From Locusta migratoria (taxonomy: Eukaryota > Arthropoda > Insecta > Orthoptera > Acrididae), in assembly GCA_026315105.1 (NCBI GenBank), contig CM048748.1, forward strand, positions 25,928,078-25,992,077: a stretch of 64,000 nucleotides of DNA, given 5' to 3'. Below, in pieces: positions 43,926 through 55,687 of this stretch. The position numbers were made by a program, and so were the translations under genes. Position 1 is the stretch's first letter. Every line of letters begins with the position of its first letter. The notes under the pieces are model-generated. The model saw nothing but the letters and a program-made list of their open reading frames with translations. It ran no database searches and had not been told where the DNA came from.

Positions 43926-44985
43926 TTTTGCTTTGAATATTACTGCAAATTACTTCTTAAGATCTGCCAAGAAATTTGATAATATGGATCGTCTATTTCT
44001 GGATTATTTTTATATTAAAATTTTTTTTCAAAATAAAGAAATTCTTGACTTAAAACAACGAATCAGTTTGCCACAGAATGATGATATACTTTGAACCAAT
44101 TCTCACATTAATTTCCCATTTCCGTGTAGCTCCGTGGTGTCTACAAAACAATTCTTTTTCTAATAATTAGAGTATCAAACTTACACTCTGGAAATACTTT
44201 TGGCGGTCCGCCAGTTGCCGACCTCTGCACTAGAGTATCCTTATTTTTTAAGACTGACTGTAAACCGCAAGACACCAACTGAGGGACTCGTATGTAGACC
44301 AGCTCTTATGTCCGGAAAGTTTTCATCTTTAGGTTTCCTCCAGCCTAGCGTTTGGTTTGGTTCTTGCGAAACTATTTCTGGACTTGAAGCATTCCGGAAC
44401 TGGCGAGAGGCCAAACAGCGAGTAGGAGAGGTCAGGACTCTGCGTCCTTCAGCTTGACAGCTGCTTCACGCCTGATGCCGTGCGTAGTTACACATACTAG
44501 CTAAAACAGCTTCTCCACTCATGTTGCTATCAAGCGTCCAGTAATTATGCGATACCTCTCATTCAAAACAGTGTCCACCTCCAAGCAGAATGACATAACG
44601 CGAATTCTGAAGTCGCCCCAGTTATATCAACTCTGTTTTCGTATCATATTTCTTGCGGATACTTTTATCTTGTTGTTTGAGAATTAATTTTAAAGGTTCA
44701 GTTCCGATATAAGATCACCCCCAACGAAAAGGAATATTCAAGTTGGGAGCCATTCTACGAAATACTTAGTTATTGGTAGGCCCTGTCTGTTTTTTCGGTG
44801 GAAAATAGACTTAAGTTTTTGTAGGGCTAGGCCATAAGTTATTTTTGTCGTGTGGTCCTAGATCTCCCAATGCTCCAGACAGATGATTAACGTCATGGAA
44901 ATCCTTGCCGAGGGTGGCCAATGCTAGATCCCGCATTATTAAAATTAATAAACAAAGCTAATTGTGAGGCCTCACCATTGATTGT
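43926..44985. other. Unassigned DNA
   Basis: About 1 kb with no gene family, tRNA-like or terminal-repeat signal that I can support. Confidence 0.35.
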
Positions 44986-44989
44986 CCTG

Positions 44990-46890
44990 CAATTTAGTAA
45001 TGACAAATCAAATGTCTTATTTCGATTAACAAGTCCTAGATGTCAAGGATTTTTTTGTCGGTTCTGTCTTTCTACGTATTCTAACCGCTCCTGCCCTGTA
45101 AGATTACCGCCCAATAGAAATATTGGGGTATTAATAGCATTTTATAATTAAACAGTATGAAGTTCACTGCAAACATTGACCATGCCAATGCACTAAATGT
45201 TACACAATTTTAACCTTATTAATTATGGTAGCAATGTATGTACACAGTTGGGTGACAACATTTATAGTTAGGCCATAGGTAGAAATTCTGCACGTTGAGA
45301 TTTGCTGTGTGCTTGTAGCTGACGGGAGGACAGCAAGCAGGCCGACGTTGGTGGCTTGTTCCAGCTTAGGATTTTCCAGTTCGTTTCTGGTGAGGGGAGA
45401 GAGGGACAATGGCGAGTGCCAGGCACAGTGCAGTGCACATTGTGAAATAAAATATTCTAATACTACTGACATATGAAGTAATACGATGCAGTTAGGAACC
45501 TTTAAGGTCCTCATTACAAAATAGCCTATTGACAAATAAACAATACATTAGCTGATATAGTCACATCTGACGTAATATGTTTAATTGACAATGAAAAGTA
45601 ATAAATTATCAATGAATACAAGACAGTTACACAACTAGCATGGCAATGTTTGTTTATAAAAATAATATATTAACTATTTCTCATTTTATTTTCAATTAAT
45701 CTTGTGTATTTTATCTTGAAGTATTCAGTTAAATCACTTATCTGTGACATAAGAAATTGCACGATTATGATAAATAGTACAAAGTATGTTTATACCAATA
45801 TAAAAACCTAAGAAGACAATTTATTTAATGTGTAGTGTAATTATTTTGATTTTAAGTAAAGTTTTAGAAATGTATTGGCTGAGAGCTGTACGTTGGCAAA
45901 TCGGTTAGAACAGCTCACATGGGGAAGTTGATGAAGTAGGGGAAAAAACCCCGGCAGTTTAGCTTTTGGCACGCGTGCGAGGGCATGAAGTGACGACTCG
46001 GGAGCATGTGGGGTAGCTGTCCGGGCGGCGTCGCTCTGCATAAGTCGGCATGTGGACCTCGAGGTGGAGGTGATAGATTTGTGTGTGGCAATCGCCACGT
46101 GTGGTTGCTCGTCGTAGACTGCACCAAGTTGAATCGAGTACTACTGTGTGTTTGTGAATATTTAGCCGATGGAACAAAGTGTGCATCGCATTGAATTGAA
46201 GTGACTGTGATTTGTTAATGTAACACGTGTCGTCGCAAAGGCAGCCACATGGTGTGAAAACAATTTGCGACAAATATTCACTTTGTCTGAGGGCTCACGA
46301 GCTATAACTTTATTTGATAAATGTGTCGACATACAGACGTTTCAGCCACAGGGTTCTAATATTGTGAAATAAACAACATAAAGTGAACTTTTACGTGTTT
46401 TCAAAAATAGTAGTTAGTACACCCCTTTCTCTCATGAACTTGATTTTATTATGAATTTGTTTTGTTAATCATATGCAGGGAAGGAAAGCTGCGAACGTGT
46501 GATATCATCCCCTAGAAAACGAGTCAAACAGTCGCAATCACAGTTGCAGTGTTTTTGCAGTTTAGGAATTTGGTTCGCAGCTGGTGGTTGTGAGTTTTAA
46601 AAATTAATCTTTACCTATTTTGAACTCTCACCCCGACCGTCATGCTCGCAGCCTTCACTAATTCATCCCTCAAAGCTACCCATTTATCTGCTGCTGTTAC
46701 TCCTCCCCCCCCCCCCCCCCGTTTACGTCAATTGTTGCTTAAAGGTCCCTTCTGGAACTTTCAGGAATCTCATGTTCCTTCACTTTATCCAGGTCCCATC
46801 TCATTTTCCTACCTTCCTGCAGTTTCTTCAGTTTTAGCAGTGTACATATTCCTGTTTTTCCGACAGGGATCTCCATCATTTCTAGCCAAC
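44990..46890 (-). pseudogene. Old RTE LINE fragment, split by a solo LTR
   Basis: Left part (about 44990-45096) contains GATGTCAAGGATTTTTTTGT and TCTGTCTTTCTACGTATT, matching the RTE endonuclease/RT linker at about 4260-4320. The right part (46651-46890) continues with GCCTTCACTAATTCATCCCT and the equivalent of KLKKLQEGRKMRWDLDKVKE on the minus strand, as at about 4330-4500. The two parts are contiguous in the intact copies, so the LTR at 45097-46650 was inserted into it. The fragment is much more diverged than the other RTE copies. Confidence 0.75.
45097..46650. mobile_element. Solo LTR, copy A
   Basis: 1554 bp starting TGTAAGATTACCGCCCAATA and ending CCCCGACCGTCATGCTCGCA, that is TG...CA as LTRs do. 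The flanks GCCC (45093-45096) and GCCT (46651-46654) match at 3 of 4, compatible with a 4-bp duplication. It interrupts an RTE fragment. It closely resembles copy B at 47597-49174. No gag/pol or primer-binding site adjoins it. Confidence 0.72.
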
Positions 46891-47270
46891 AGCCATAAAA
46901 ATACTTGTCCCCGACGTCAGTGACCAACAGTACCAGAGATTAAAACCCCTAAAAACAGAAAAAAAGAAAGAAAAACTAATTTTGAACATCATGGTACCTC
47001 ACATTGTCGTACACTGACCGTTAGTCTTGCGAAATCAGGTGGAGGTTTTTGAAGCTCTCTTTTGGTACATGCAAGCGTCGTTATGAAATTATCATACAGT
47101 CACTGAAAGCATTAACTATTAACACGTCTATCCATCTGTAACAATATCGCGAACTCTTCCGTAGTGGCCACTATCAGTAACCTTTGACTTCGCTTCTGGC
47201 ACAGCAGTGATCCGTCCAATAGCGAAAACTCTGCCAGGATTTCGCAGAAGAGCTTGCTCCCCACCAGTTA
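46891..47270. other. Unassigned DNA upstream of a promoter-like cluster
   Basis: No element recognised. A CCAAT motif lies near 47217 (GTCCAATAGCG), about 57 bases before the TATA box described next. Confidence 0.4.
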
Positions 47271-47275
47271 CAAGT

Positions 47276-47284
47276 TATATAAAA
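47276..47284 (+). promoter_or_regulatory. TATA box of a candidate host promoter
   Basis: TATATAAAA, with a CCAAT motif about 57 bp upstream. About 30 bp downstream (near 47306) a transcript could start. A consensus splice donor AAC|GTAAGT follows at 47419. The interval lacks any ATG, as expected of a non-coding first exon. It could serve the P450 coding exon at 63176, which has a splice acceptor just before its ATG. This is inference. Confidence 0.4.
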
Positions 47285-47305
47285 CAGTGCCGCCAAAGAG
47301 CAGAG

Positions 47306-47418
47306 CGCATTACATTCCTGTAGCGTCACAAATTCGTAACAGCAGTGAATCTCTCTCGTTTTTGTTCAAATCGCGGGACGATCAAGTCAGCGATATTCGT
47401 TTCAATCGTGTTCACAAC
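47306..47418 (+). other. Candidate non-coding first exon
   Basis: About 113 bases between the inferred start site and the GTAAGT donor at 47419-47424, with no ATG. If it is spliced to 63176 the intron would be about 15.8 kb, plausible for an orthopteran. No transcript evidence is available here. Confidence 0.3.
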
Positions 47419-47596
47419 GTAAGTAGACTAATTAAGATTGTCCTCTACTTAGTTTTCGCAGGGTATCCTTTATAAGATCATAATTCTCTTTAGCAAAGGA
47501 AACATTGGTTTATATATGTCCCAATTTAGGATTTTTAATATACGTCCACCAAAAATCGTTAAATATTGAATTGAGATACTGTTTATAAATCAACTT

Positions 47597-49174
47597 TGTG
47601 AGATTACCGCCCAATAGAAATATTGGTAATTAATAGCATTTGATAATTAAACAGTATGAAGTTCACTGCAAACATTAACCATGCCATTGCACTAAATGTT
47701 TCACAATTTTAATCTTATTAATTATGGTAGCAATGTATGTACGCAGTTGGGTGACAACATTTATAGTTAGGCCATCGGTAGAAATTCTCCACGTTGAGAT
47801 TTGCTGTGTGCTTGTAGCTGATGGGAGGCCAGCGAGCAGGCCGACGTTGGTGGCTTGTTTCAGCTTAGGATTTTCCAGTTCGTTTCCGGTGAGGGGAGAG
47901 AGGGACAATGGCGAGTGCCAGGCGCAGTGCAGTGCACAGCGTGAAATAAAATATTCTAATACTACTTGCATTTGAAGTAATACGATGCAGTTAGGAACCT
48001 TTAAGGCCCTCATTACAAAATAGCCTATTGACAAATAAACAATACATTAGCTGATATAGTCACATCTGACGTAATATGTTTAATTGACAATGAAAAGTAA
48101 TAAATTATCAATGAATACAAGACAGTTACACAACTAGCATGGCAATGTTTGTTTATAAAAATAATATATTAACTATTTCTCATTTTATTTTCAATTAATC
48201 TTGTGTATTTTATTTTGAAGTATTCAGTTAAATCACTTATCCCTGATATAAGAAATTGCACGATTATGATAAATAGTACAAAGGATGTTTAGAAAAATAT
48301 AAAAACCTAAGAAGACATTTAATTAATGTGTAGTGTAATTATTTTGATTTTAAGTAAAGCTTTAGAAATGTATTGGCTGAGCGCTGTACGTTGGCAAGTC
48401 GGTTAGAACAGCTCTCATTGGGAAGTTGATGACGTAGGGAAAAAACCCGGCAGTTGGGCTTTTGGTGTGCGCGCGCGGCCAAGGTAGGCAGTCAGGAGTC
48501 CAGAGCAGTCGTGTAGCTGGCCGGGCGAGGCGTCGCTCTGCACAGTCGGCATGTGGATCTCCAGGTGGAGACTATAGATTTTTGTGTGGCAATTGCCAAG
48601 TGTGGTTGCTCGTCGTAGACTGCACCAAGTAGTATCGAGTGCTATTGTGTGTTTGTGAATATTTAGGCGATGGAACAAGGTGTGCATCTCATTGAATTGA
48701 AGTGACTGTGATTTGTTAATGTAACACGTGTCGTCGCAAAGGCACGAACATAAACGGTGTTTGAGACAGCCACAAGGTGTGAAAACAATTTGCGACAAAT
48801 ATTCACTTTGTCTGGGGGCTCACGAGCTATAACTTTATTTGATAAATGTGTCGACGTACAGACGTTTCAGCCACAGGGTTCTAATATTGTGAAATAAACA
48901 ACATAAAGTGAACTTTCACGTGTTTTTAAAAGTAGTAGTTAGTACACCCTTTTCTCACATGAACTTACTTTATTATGAATTTGTTTTGTTAATCATATGC
49001 AGGGAAGGAAAGCTGCGAACGTGTGATATCATCCCCTAGAAAACGAGTCAAATAGTAGCAATCACAGTTCCAGTGTTTTTGCATGTTTAGGAATATTGTT
49101 CGCAGTTGGTGGTTGTGAGTTTAATTTTTAAAACTTTCCCTATATTAAACTCTCACCCCGACCGTACCCTCGCA
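47597..49174. mobile_element. Solo LTR, copy B
   Basis: 1578 bp, TGTGAGATTACCGCCCAATA ... CCCCGACCGTACCCTCGCA. It has an exact 4-bp target duplication ACTT (47593-47596 and 49175-49178), consistent with a Gypsy-type LTR element. It aligns with copy A over its full length with scattered substitutions. It also has about 23 extra bases around CGAACATAAACGGTGTTTGA (48742-48770 region). Confidence 0.78.
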
Positions 49175-49178
49175 ACTT

Positions 49179-49930
49179 CAGAACTTTTACGTTTAAAATT
49201 TTCACATGTTTATATCCTTGAAACATGTGGCAGATGTTTTAATAACCGAAAACGGATTCATCTAATAATAAAAATGTTGTAGAATATTACACAACTGTTT
49301 GATTCAAAATTGCCAATTTTGATTTCATTAAGTTAATATTGTTACTGCGTGAGATTTGCTTCTGGATTTGAATTAGTTTCGCAAACTGGGGAGTGCAGAT
49401 ACGTACTTTAAAACGGTAGTATTAAGTAGTTTTACGTTTTCCGTGTATATGTATTACACTTATCAGTACTTTAACACTCTGTTCAAGTCGCTATATTCTA
49501 GTGCTCGTAGATGTTTTATTAACTGCAATGAATTGATACAGAGCGTCACTACTTATTCTGAACTTACTGATTTTACGTGTCCGGTTAGGACAACTGTGAT
49601 AGTAGATACATTATTGTAGCTTGTGAGTCTTACAGGTATTTTTTTTAAAGTATTTTCGTGCGTCGTTTGTTGCAGTTAACCTCTTGTTATGTAGATGCCC
49701 TGTTGACCAACTGATCCATCTCTCCATTTCCATGTTTATTCGTCTGTGGTTTAACCACTTATCTGTAATCTATTTATCCTTTCGCAAGATTCTTCATCCA
49801 CACTTCTCAATATTTGGAATCATCTGAGAATATGTTTTGCTCTCGATATGTCTGCCGCTCTCTTAATTCATTTAATATTTGAAGCATGTCAATTGCCTTT
49901 TAAGTGATAATCCCTAATTATTTGTACACT
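49179..49930. other. Unassigned AT-rich DNA
   Basis: No supported feature. Confidence 0.35.
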
Positions 49931-50945
49931 AGTCGTCCCGGCAATGCTTAGCAATTGCTAATATGTATGTTCTCTTGCTTCGAACGTCAAATGTGCAAAA
50001 TTTTATCGCAATAGTACAAATGATATTCTAAATAAAAGAGCTTTTCCAGTTTTCCACAAATTGTCCTATTTTCTGGCCAACTATTCCAAACTTTTATTTC
50101 ACTCAAACCTTCCTCTTGCCTTGAACGTCGAATGTGCAAAATTTTATCGCAATCAGACGAATGATATTAATATCCAATTGAAAAAAGCTATTTCAGTTTC
50201 TCGCGAATTTTCAAATTTTCCAGGTAACTTTCCTAAATTTTTAGTTCATAAGAACGTTCATCTTTCGTCGAACGTCAAGTGATAAAAAATTTATCGTAAT
50301 CGGATGAACGGTTCTCAACTTATTTGAAGTGCATTTAGAAACACATTAGAAAAGGAACTTTGGTCGAATTTTGCGACTTTCCTTTCTAACTGTCCTTTGT
50401 TTTTACTCAAAACTTTACCAAGACCATAATGAACAAATCAAAAAAAGAATTACCCTTCTCCGTCGTGCGAATAGTCAGTTATAGTGTTGAATTCAATGAA
50501 AAACAAATTGTTAAAAGCACTTTCAGTCTTTCTCAAATTTTGCAATTATACGGTAGATTTTCCAAAAAATTTATTTCATACAAACCTTGTCCTGTCAAGC
50601 CGTACTCAAGTGATGCTCTTACAACCATCTGGCAATTGATTTTTATTCATAGAAAAAATATCTTTAGGTTTTTCCTACATTTTTGTACTTTCCGGTCGAT
50701 TTTTCCAAATTTTTATTTGCTGCGAATCTTCCTCTTGCTTTCAACATGAAATGTACAACATTTTATCGCAATGGGACGAACGGTGTTGATAGCTCACTGG
50801 AAAAAGCTGTTTCAGTTTTTTCAGATTTTCCTCTTTTTCTGTGCAACTACTCCACATTTTATCACCGTTTAAACCTTCCCTTGACTTACACGAATATTTC
50901 AAGACTAAAATGAACCAAACCGATTCAGTCATTCTCGAGTTTTAG
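49931..50945 (-). repeat. Dispersed Helitron-like repeat, inverted copy of 21.9-22.75 kb
   Basis: On the minus strand it runs from CTAAAACTCGAGAATGACTG to GCAATTGCTAAGCATTGCCG, GGACGA and CTAG, followed by T. A short hairpin (GCAAT..ATTGC) sits just before CTAG, as in Helitron 3' ends. Several GCGATAAAATTTTGCACATT-like blocks repeat inside it. Confidence 0.58.
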
Positions 50946-51097
50946 CGAGACTAACGAACAGAAATTCATTTTTATATATTTAGATAGACTCGCTTCCCAG
51001 TACATATTTTAGAGGTTTAAGATAACTTGTTTAATAGATATTTCTGGTTCAGTTTTACTCCTGTTCTTCAAAAATCTGATAACTTATTTTGTAACTG

Positions 51098-51139
51098 CTA
51101 TGGTCATCAGTCCCTAGACTTAACTGACAACAAAAGCGA

Positions 51140-51213
<74 letters not shown>

Positions 51214-51296
51214 CTGAGGGAGAACTCGAACCTCGGGTCGGAACAACCGCCCAGACTGTAGCATGACGCCTTAGATCACAGGACCATTCCGCGCGA
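51098..51296 (-). mobile_element. tRNA-derived SINE with an expanded CA array
   Basis: Antisense SINE. The tail GCTATGGTCATCAGTCCCTA lies at the left. A 68-bp CA array (51142-51209) occupies the place of the family's GT run. The head GTGCCTGAGGGAGAACTCGA ... CGCCTTAGATCACAGGACCA completes it. Compare 15181-15378 and 30561-30775, where the run is short. Confidence 0.78.
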
Positions 51297-52080
51297 CCTT
51301 TTTATGATTGAAAGTATGTAATCATTATTATTACTGATTTCATGAAGGGGAGGTGACAGGTTGGCTTCAGGCTTCCCTCTGTTACTTACAATGCCAAATC
51401 CAGATTGACATCACGACCTTGTGTCGATACGAGGTACAGGTAAGGTAAAGCAGTCAACAATCCGTAGAGTGAACACCACACTACTTTACTAGGCATGGTC
51501 CGGTTTGCAGGTGATCTGCCGTTGCCTTTTTTCTCCAACCTTTGGACTGACTTACCCAGCCAGTTCAAAGTGGATTCCGAACCACGGTGCTACGCGATAT
51601 TTTTCACACCACCAACATTACCAGAAGTGAAAAGAGACATAAAAGCACTAGGATCTGGTGGGGATCGAACCCACGACATTTAGATTCATAGTCTGGAACT
51701 CTACCAATTTGCTACCGAGCCAGATAAAATCGAAAGTAGACGAATAAGGGGGTGAGAACCCCCACTTATAAAATATTCTTTATGCAAACAAGAAATTACT
51801 GCAAATAACAAAAGTGATATTGCGTGTGCCATGCTAATTTCCTAATATCTGCTGCCCCTGCTACTTCATTAATAGTTTCCCAGCGCCACATCATTAAAAC
51901 CTGTCTCTTTTTTCCTGTCCATTCCGCAGCCACACCCCTTTTAATTACAGCAGCTTGCGTCATGGGTGTAATCTCTGAATATTTATCTCTGGTAGTTTTG
52001 TATCATAAGGACGAAATTTCCTTTACCTGTCTTTCATGAAACTACTACTTATAAATATGCAAGGGTTTCGTCATCATTTT
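51297..52080. other. Mostly unassigned DNA with an antisense tRNA-like sequence
   Basis: On the minus strand 51660-51722 reads GGCTCGGTAGCAAATTGGTA ... GTGGGTTCGATCCCC, a tRNA-like A/B-box pair of the kind seen in SINE heads. No complete cloverleaf is evident. The remainder shows nothing I can support. Confidence 0.4.
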
Positions 52081-52089
52081 GCTGTACGT

Positions 52090-52275
52090 TTTCATAAAAC
52101 AATTTACACATTTTGCTGGGCGCGATCTGTTTTTATGTAAACTGATGTTATTGCCGAGATCGCATATTTTCTTAGTTTGAACGGTTTCGGCGGATCTTGC
52201 CGCCATCATCAGAACTAAAAAATATAAAGGGGACCAATAATGCACCTGCATCGCTAACGTCAGCAACCGCTAAAA
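52090..52275 (+). mobile_element. Penelope-like element 5' fragment
   Basis: ATGTTATTGCCGAGATCGCA, CGGCGGATCTTGCCGCCATC and ATCAGAACTAAAA closely follow the 5' edge of the Penelope-like element at 59215-59090 (minus strand). Only this short leader region is present. Confidence 0.55.
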
Positions 52276-52302
52276 ATCTTAATATGTATACACAGTCACC
52301 AA

Positions 52303-52648
52303 TGAAACTTCCTGGCAGATTAAAATTGTGTGCCGGAACCGGGACTCGAAACTGGGATCTTTGCCTTTAGCAGGCAAGCGTTCTAACGACTGAGCTAACC
52401 CGACATGACTCACGATGCCGCCTCTCAACTTTACTTCCGCCAGTATCTCGCCTCCTACTTTACTGGCGGAAGTAAAGTTGTGAGGCGACATCGTGAGTCG
52501 TGTCGGGATAGCTCAGTCGGTAGAGCGCTTGCCCGCGAAAGGCAAAGGTCCCAGTTTCGAGTCCCTGTTCCGGCACACAATTTTAATCTGCCAGCAAGTT
52601 TCATATCAGCGCACACTCCGCTGCTGAGTGAAAGTTTCATTCTGGAAA
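52303..52648 (+). mobile_element. Large tRNA-bearing fold-back element
   Basis: Left arm 52303-52445 and right arm 52461-52604 are inverted copies around a 15-base loop. Each carries a tRNA-like unit (right: GATAGCTCAGTCGGTAGAGC and AGTTTCGAGTCCC) plus ACTTTACTTCCGCCAGTA at the turn. The right side continues ATCAGCGCACACTCCGCTGC...GAAAGTTTCATTCTGG, as in the small relative at 13159-13310. Opposed tRNA promoters could in principle drive transcription from both strands. Confidence 0.8.
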
Positions 52649-53499
52649 CATTCTATAATGCTGCTTATATACCTGTTGAAACGTGATTGCCCAACTGTTA
52701 TACATTACTTTTGTCTGTTGGGCGTGTTGAGGGTTTGTCAGTTAGATAAAAAGTTTAGCATATGATGAAATGTACGCTTTATTGCCCTCACATCTGTCAC
52801 TACAAACATGTCGCCCTGACATGTTATTGCAGGCCTCATCACATACAACCGCGCGAACTCGCGATGTGTTCACGCGCGTATAGTTACCTAACTGATCGCT
52901 AAGTGGCGCACAAGGGTCGTGTTAGAGAGCATATATATATGGAGAGTGGCCATCCGGCCTGTGGTCGCCATATTTTTACCAGACTGCGCGCGGGACGTGC
53001 ACTTGCATAACCACCCAGGAAAGGATGCAGCCACTTCACTGAAATAAGGCATCAGTTCCACCCACGACACCAGAGCACATCCGCTAGCTTACTAAACGGT
53101 ACGTAGTTAAAGAAATGCCATTCACCTATATTCATAAGGGTCTAATAAATTTGTAAGAAAAAAAAGTCTTCCTATGACTGTTGAATGTTAATACCATATT
53201 TTACGAAGTTCTGCTAATTTCGACAGTTCGCAGTTGATTAATAAGAAAGAGAGGCACTCCATGTTATGTATCTCAAATAAAATGCTATTTTATAATTTTC
53301 TGTCTGCATATCAATCGCTGAATGCATGTAATGCATATAATGCATTTTAAGTGTGCTGTCGATCTTGTAACATTTTCCTATAATGGGAAATGCCAAAAAC
53401 GTCATTGTGTAGATGCTATTAGGGGCACTGTATCACAAAAAATCAGAAAAATACCAATACTATCTCTTTCCCACTTCACACCCCGTAACCAGTTATGAT
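52649..53499. other. Unassigned DNA
   Basis: A run of AT dinucleotides lies near 52930. No gene or element end supported. Confidence 0.35.
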
Positions 53500-53682
53500 T
53501 TTAATACAAATAAACAATCGCCGATACGGATTTTCGTCTCGAATGTGTCAAAGACATTATTGATTATTATTCTCGGCCGCATCACAAATTTTAATTCAAT
53601 GCTTCATATTTATTAGCAATGTCTTTGATTTATTCGAGACGAAAATCCGTCCCTTGGATTGTTTATTTGTACTAAATTGATA
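53500..53682. repeat. Imperfect inverted repeat around a SINE-tail fragment
   Basis: About 53500-53560 (ATACAAATAAACAATCGCCG, GGATTTTCGTCTCGAATGTG) pairs with about 53620-53680 (TTCGAGACGAAAATCCGTCC, GGATTGTTTATTTGTACTA). The spacer holds CGCATCACAAATTTTAATTC, the same tail that follows the tRNA-like head at 53858-53970. Confidence 0.7.
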
Positions 53683-53857
53683 TTTATATCACCTTAACAG
53701 GATTGTTCCAATATGTCCAATGCCGAGGTGCTATTCCGCTGCATGGAGAGCCTTGGCAGTAGTGGCAATTATCTCTGAACACAGAAGCTGAATTAAAGTA
53801 GTTTGTGACATGGAGCGAAATTGTACGTAGACTATTCCAAGGCGCCTTAATCGTTAG

Positions 53858-53970
53858 TGGTGTGCTGGTCTAACAGGTAAGACGTCTCCCTAGTAAGCAT
53901 GGAGGTCCAGGTTCGATTCCCGGTCGCATCACAAATTTAATTCAGTGCTTCATATTTATCAATAATTATG
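53858..53970 (+). mobile_element. tRNA-derived SINE, third family
   Basis: GTGGTGTGCTGGTCTAACAG, CTAGTAAGCATGGAGGTCC and B-box GGTTCGATTCCC, followed by CGCATCACAAATTTAATTCA. Related to the antisense head at 6105-6183. Confidence 0.6.
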
Positions 53971-54104
53971 CTTGTAAATAGCCAATAATACACAGTCAAG
54001 GGGGAGGTGCAGTATCTATGTTAAAACATACCTTGTAGCACGACATGTCAAAAATCAGAACGATGAACTAAGAAAAAGGCAGCAAAAACTGTTTTAAAAA
54101 AATT

Positions 54105-54178
54105 ACCGCTTATCGGATTCGAACTCGGATCCTTCTCATTATGAATTCAGTAGGTAACCTCTAAACCACGCAAGAATT
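54105..54178 (-). repeat. tRNA-like sequence (SINE head or pseudo-tRNA)
   Basis: Minus strand CGTGGTTTAGAGGTTACCTA and B-box GAGTTCGAATCC. The acceptor ends do not pair well. Confidence 0.4.
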
Positions 54179-54179
54179 T

Positions 54180-55639
54180 AGTAGGCAATTTTTACTGAAT
54201 TTCATCAATGCCTTTGTTGCTTTGACTGCCGGGGGGAGGGGGGAGGGGAGCAGAAAATATTTACTTCACACAGGCAGGATTAATTCGTTGGTTTACCATT
54301 AAGTCGCCTTTACGATTTTCGCTTTCTTCGTTAACTTTCACTATCCACTTTTCTGTATTTCCTCATTCCTTGCGAACACAAGGATCATATTGCCTAACAA
54401 TCTTTACTTCCGTTTTTGCAGCCAACAGAGGAAGAACGAGCTTAATGATTATGTAATACACATTAGTAATTACTAAAGTCAAATCAAATTATAATCTCAA
54501 AATTCGCTGCGAAGTTCTAAGGTTATGGTCAACGACCAACGAACAACACAATTTACGTAAATAGAACCGACAGAAGACGTGCAAAACTGGAGCAGTGCCT
54601 ACCATAATACAACCTGTACGTAACTGTACCGTGAAATCGCTGTCAGAAGCTTTTAAGACAGACCGCAGTACAGAAACGCACACTGTAACTGGTCACACAC
54701 TTGTAAAGCCCGCAAAATCTGGTAAAAACATGGCGTCCTGGGTTCTCAGCCAATAAGGAGAAGTCTCACGCGTAGCCACTATCTCCCTATACCGGCTCTC
54801 TATTGATTATAAAGTCGTGCCAGTTACACTATTTATAACTAAAGAACGTCTGAACTTATTTGGCTCAAAATTGGTGGGAGGTTTCTTAGAAGCAAGAGAC
54901 GGACATAGGATACATTTTGTCCCGTTTGACCGCGTATTATAACAGAATTTGAGAAAAACTGAAAGTACGCTTGCAGCTGGGATCATCTTCTCGATTCTCC
55001 AACAATCACATTATTGTAAATTATTCATAACAAAGACGCTGCTTATTATTAAATTATGTAATACGAGAGGCCTGTTTCGTCGTGAATGTCATTGTCAGAT
55101 GTACTGTAAAATACAAAGGTGGGTATACTATTTAATTTAAGAAGGTAATTGTACTTTATACATACATTGGTAGCTCTTCTTACCCTTGAAAGATCGTTGC
55201 TTTTCTTATATGTATAGGATCTTATTTACATATGTAAAAGAATTGTTGTTGTTATAGCTCTTATATAGCTGTATATATACACTTTCTTTAAATAATTCTT
55301 ATCTTGTCGATGTTTGACAGCGACTTTGACAGATATGCCAGCGATATTACAAGTTTACAATGCAGTTATTTCTTCGCTATTATATAGAGCATATCTGGTG
55401 TTATTGGTATGTCAATATGATGTTTCATTAATAGTATGTAAACGATTAACCACATATTTTGTGGAATTAATTTAGGTGTAATTTTTTTGGTTTTTATGGA
55501 TCATAATAATATGATTTCCCGTGATTATTTTTAATTTCGTGAAAATAAAATCTCTGACGTATTTGTAAATTCCGTCTCTCTCTTTGGAAGAATGGCGCTA
55601 ATGAAATTTTCCAAGTAACGCTTGTGTTTCATCTCGATT
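54180..55639. other. Unassigned DNA (1.4 kb)
   Basis: A G-rich run lies at 54232-54250. No coding family or element terminus recognised. Confidence 0.35.
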
Positions 55640-55687
55640 TGTTCATTTAAAATTCGTTCAGGGTTAACTTGCGTGTGTAAATAAATT

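Noticed and set aside
45097..49174. One LTR retrotransposon with two LTRs
   Set aside because: The interval between the LTRs is RTE debris plus unrelated DNA, with no gag/pol, primer-binding site or polypurine tract. Each LTR has its own flanking duplication.
52498..52573. A functional tRNA gene
   Set aside because: A- and B-box-like sequence is present, but it lies within one arm of a fold-back element, and acceptor pairing and anticodon arm are not convincing. All other tRNA-like hits sit in SINE contexts too.
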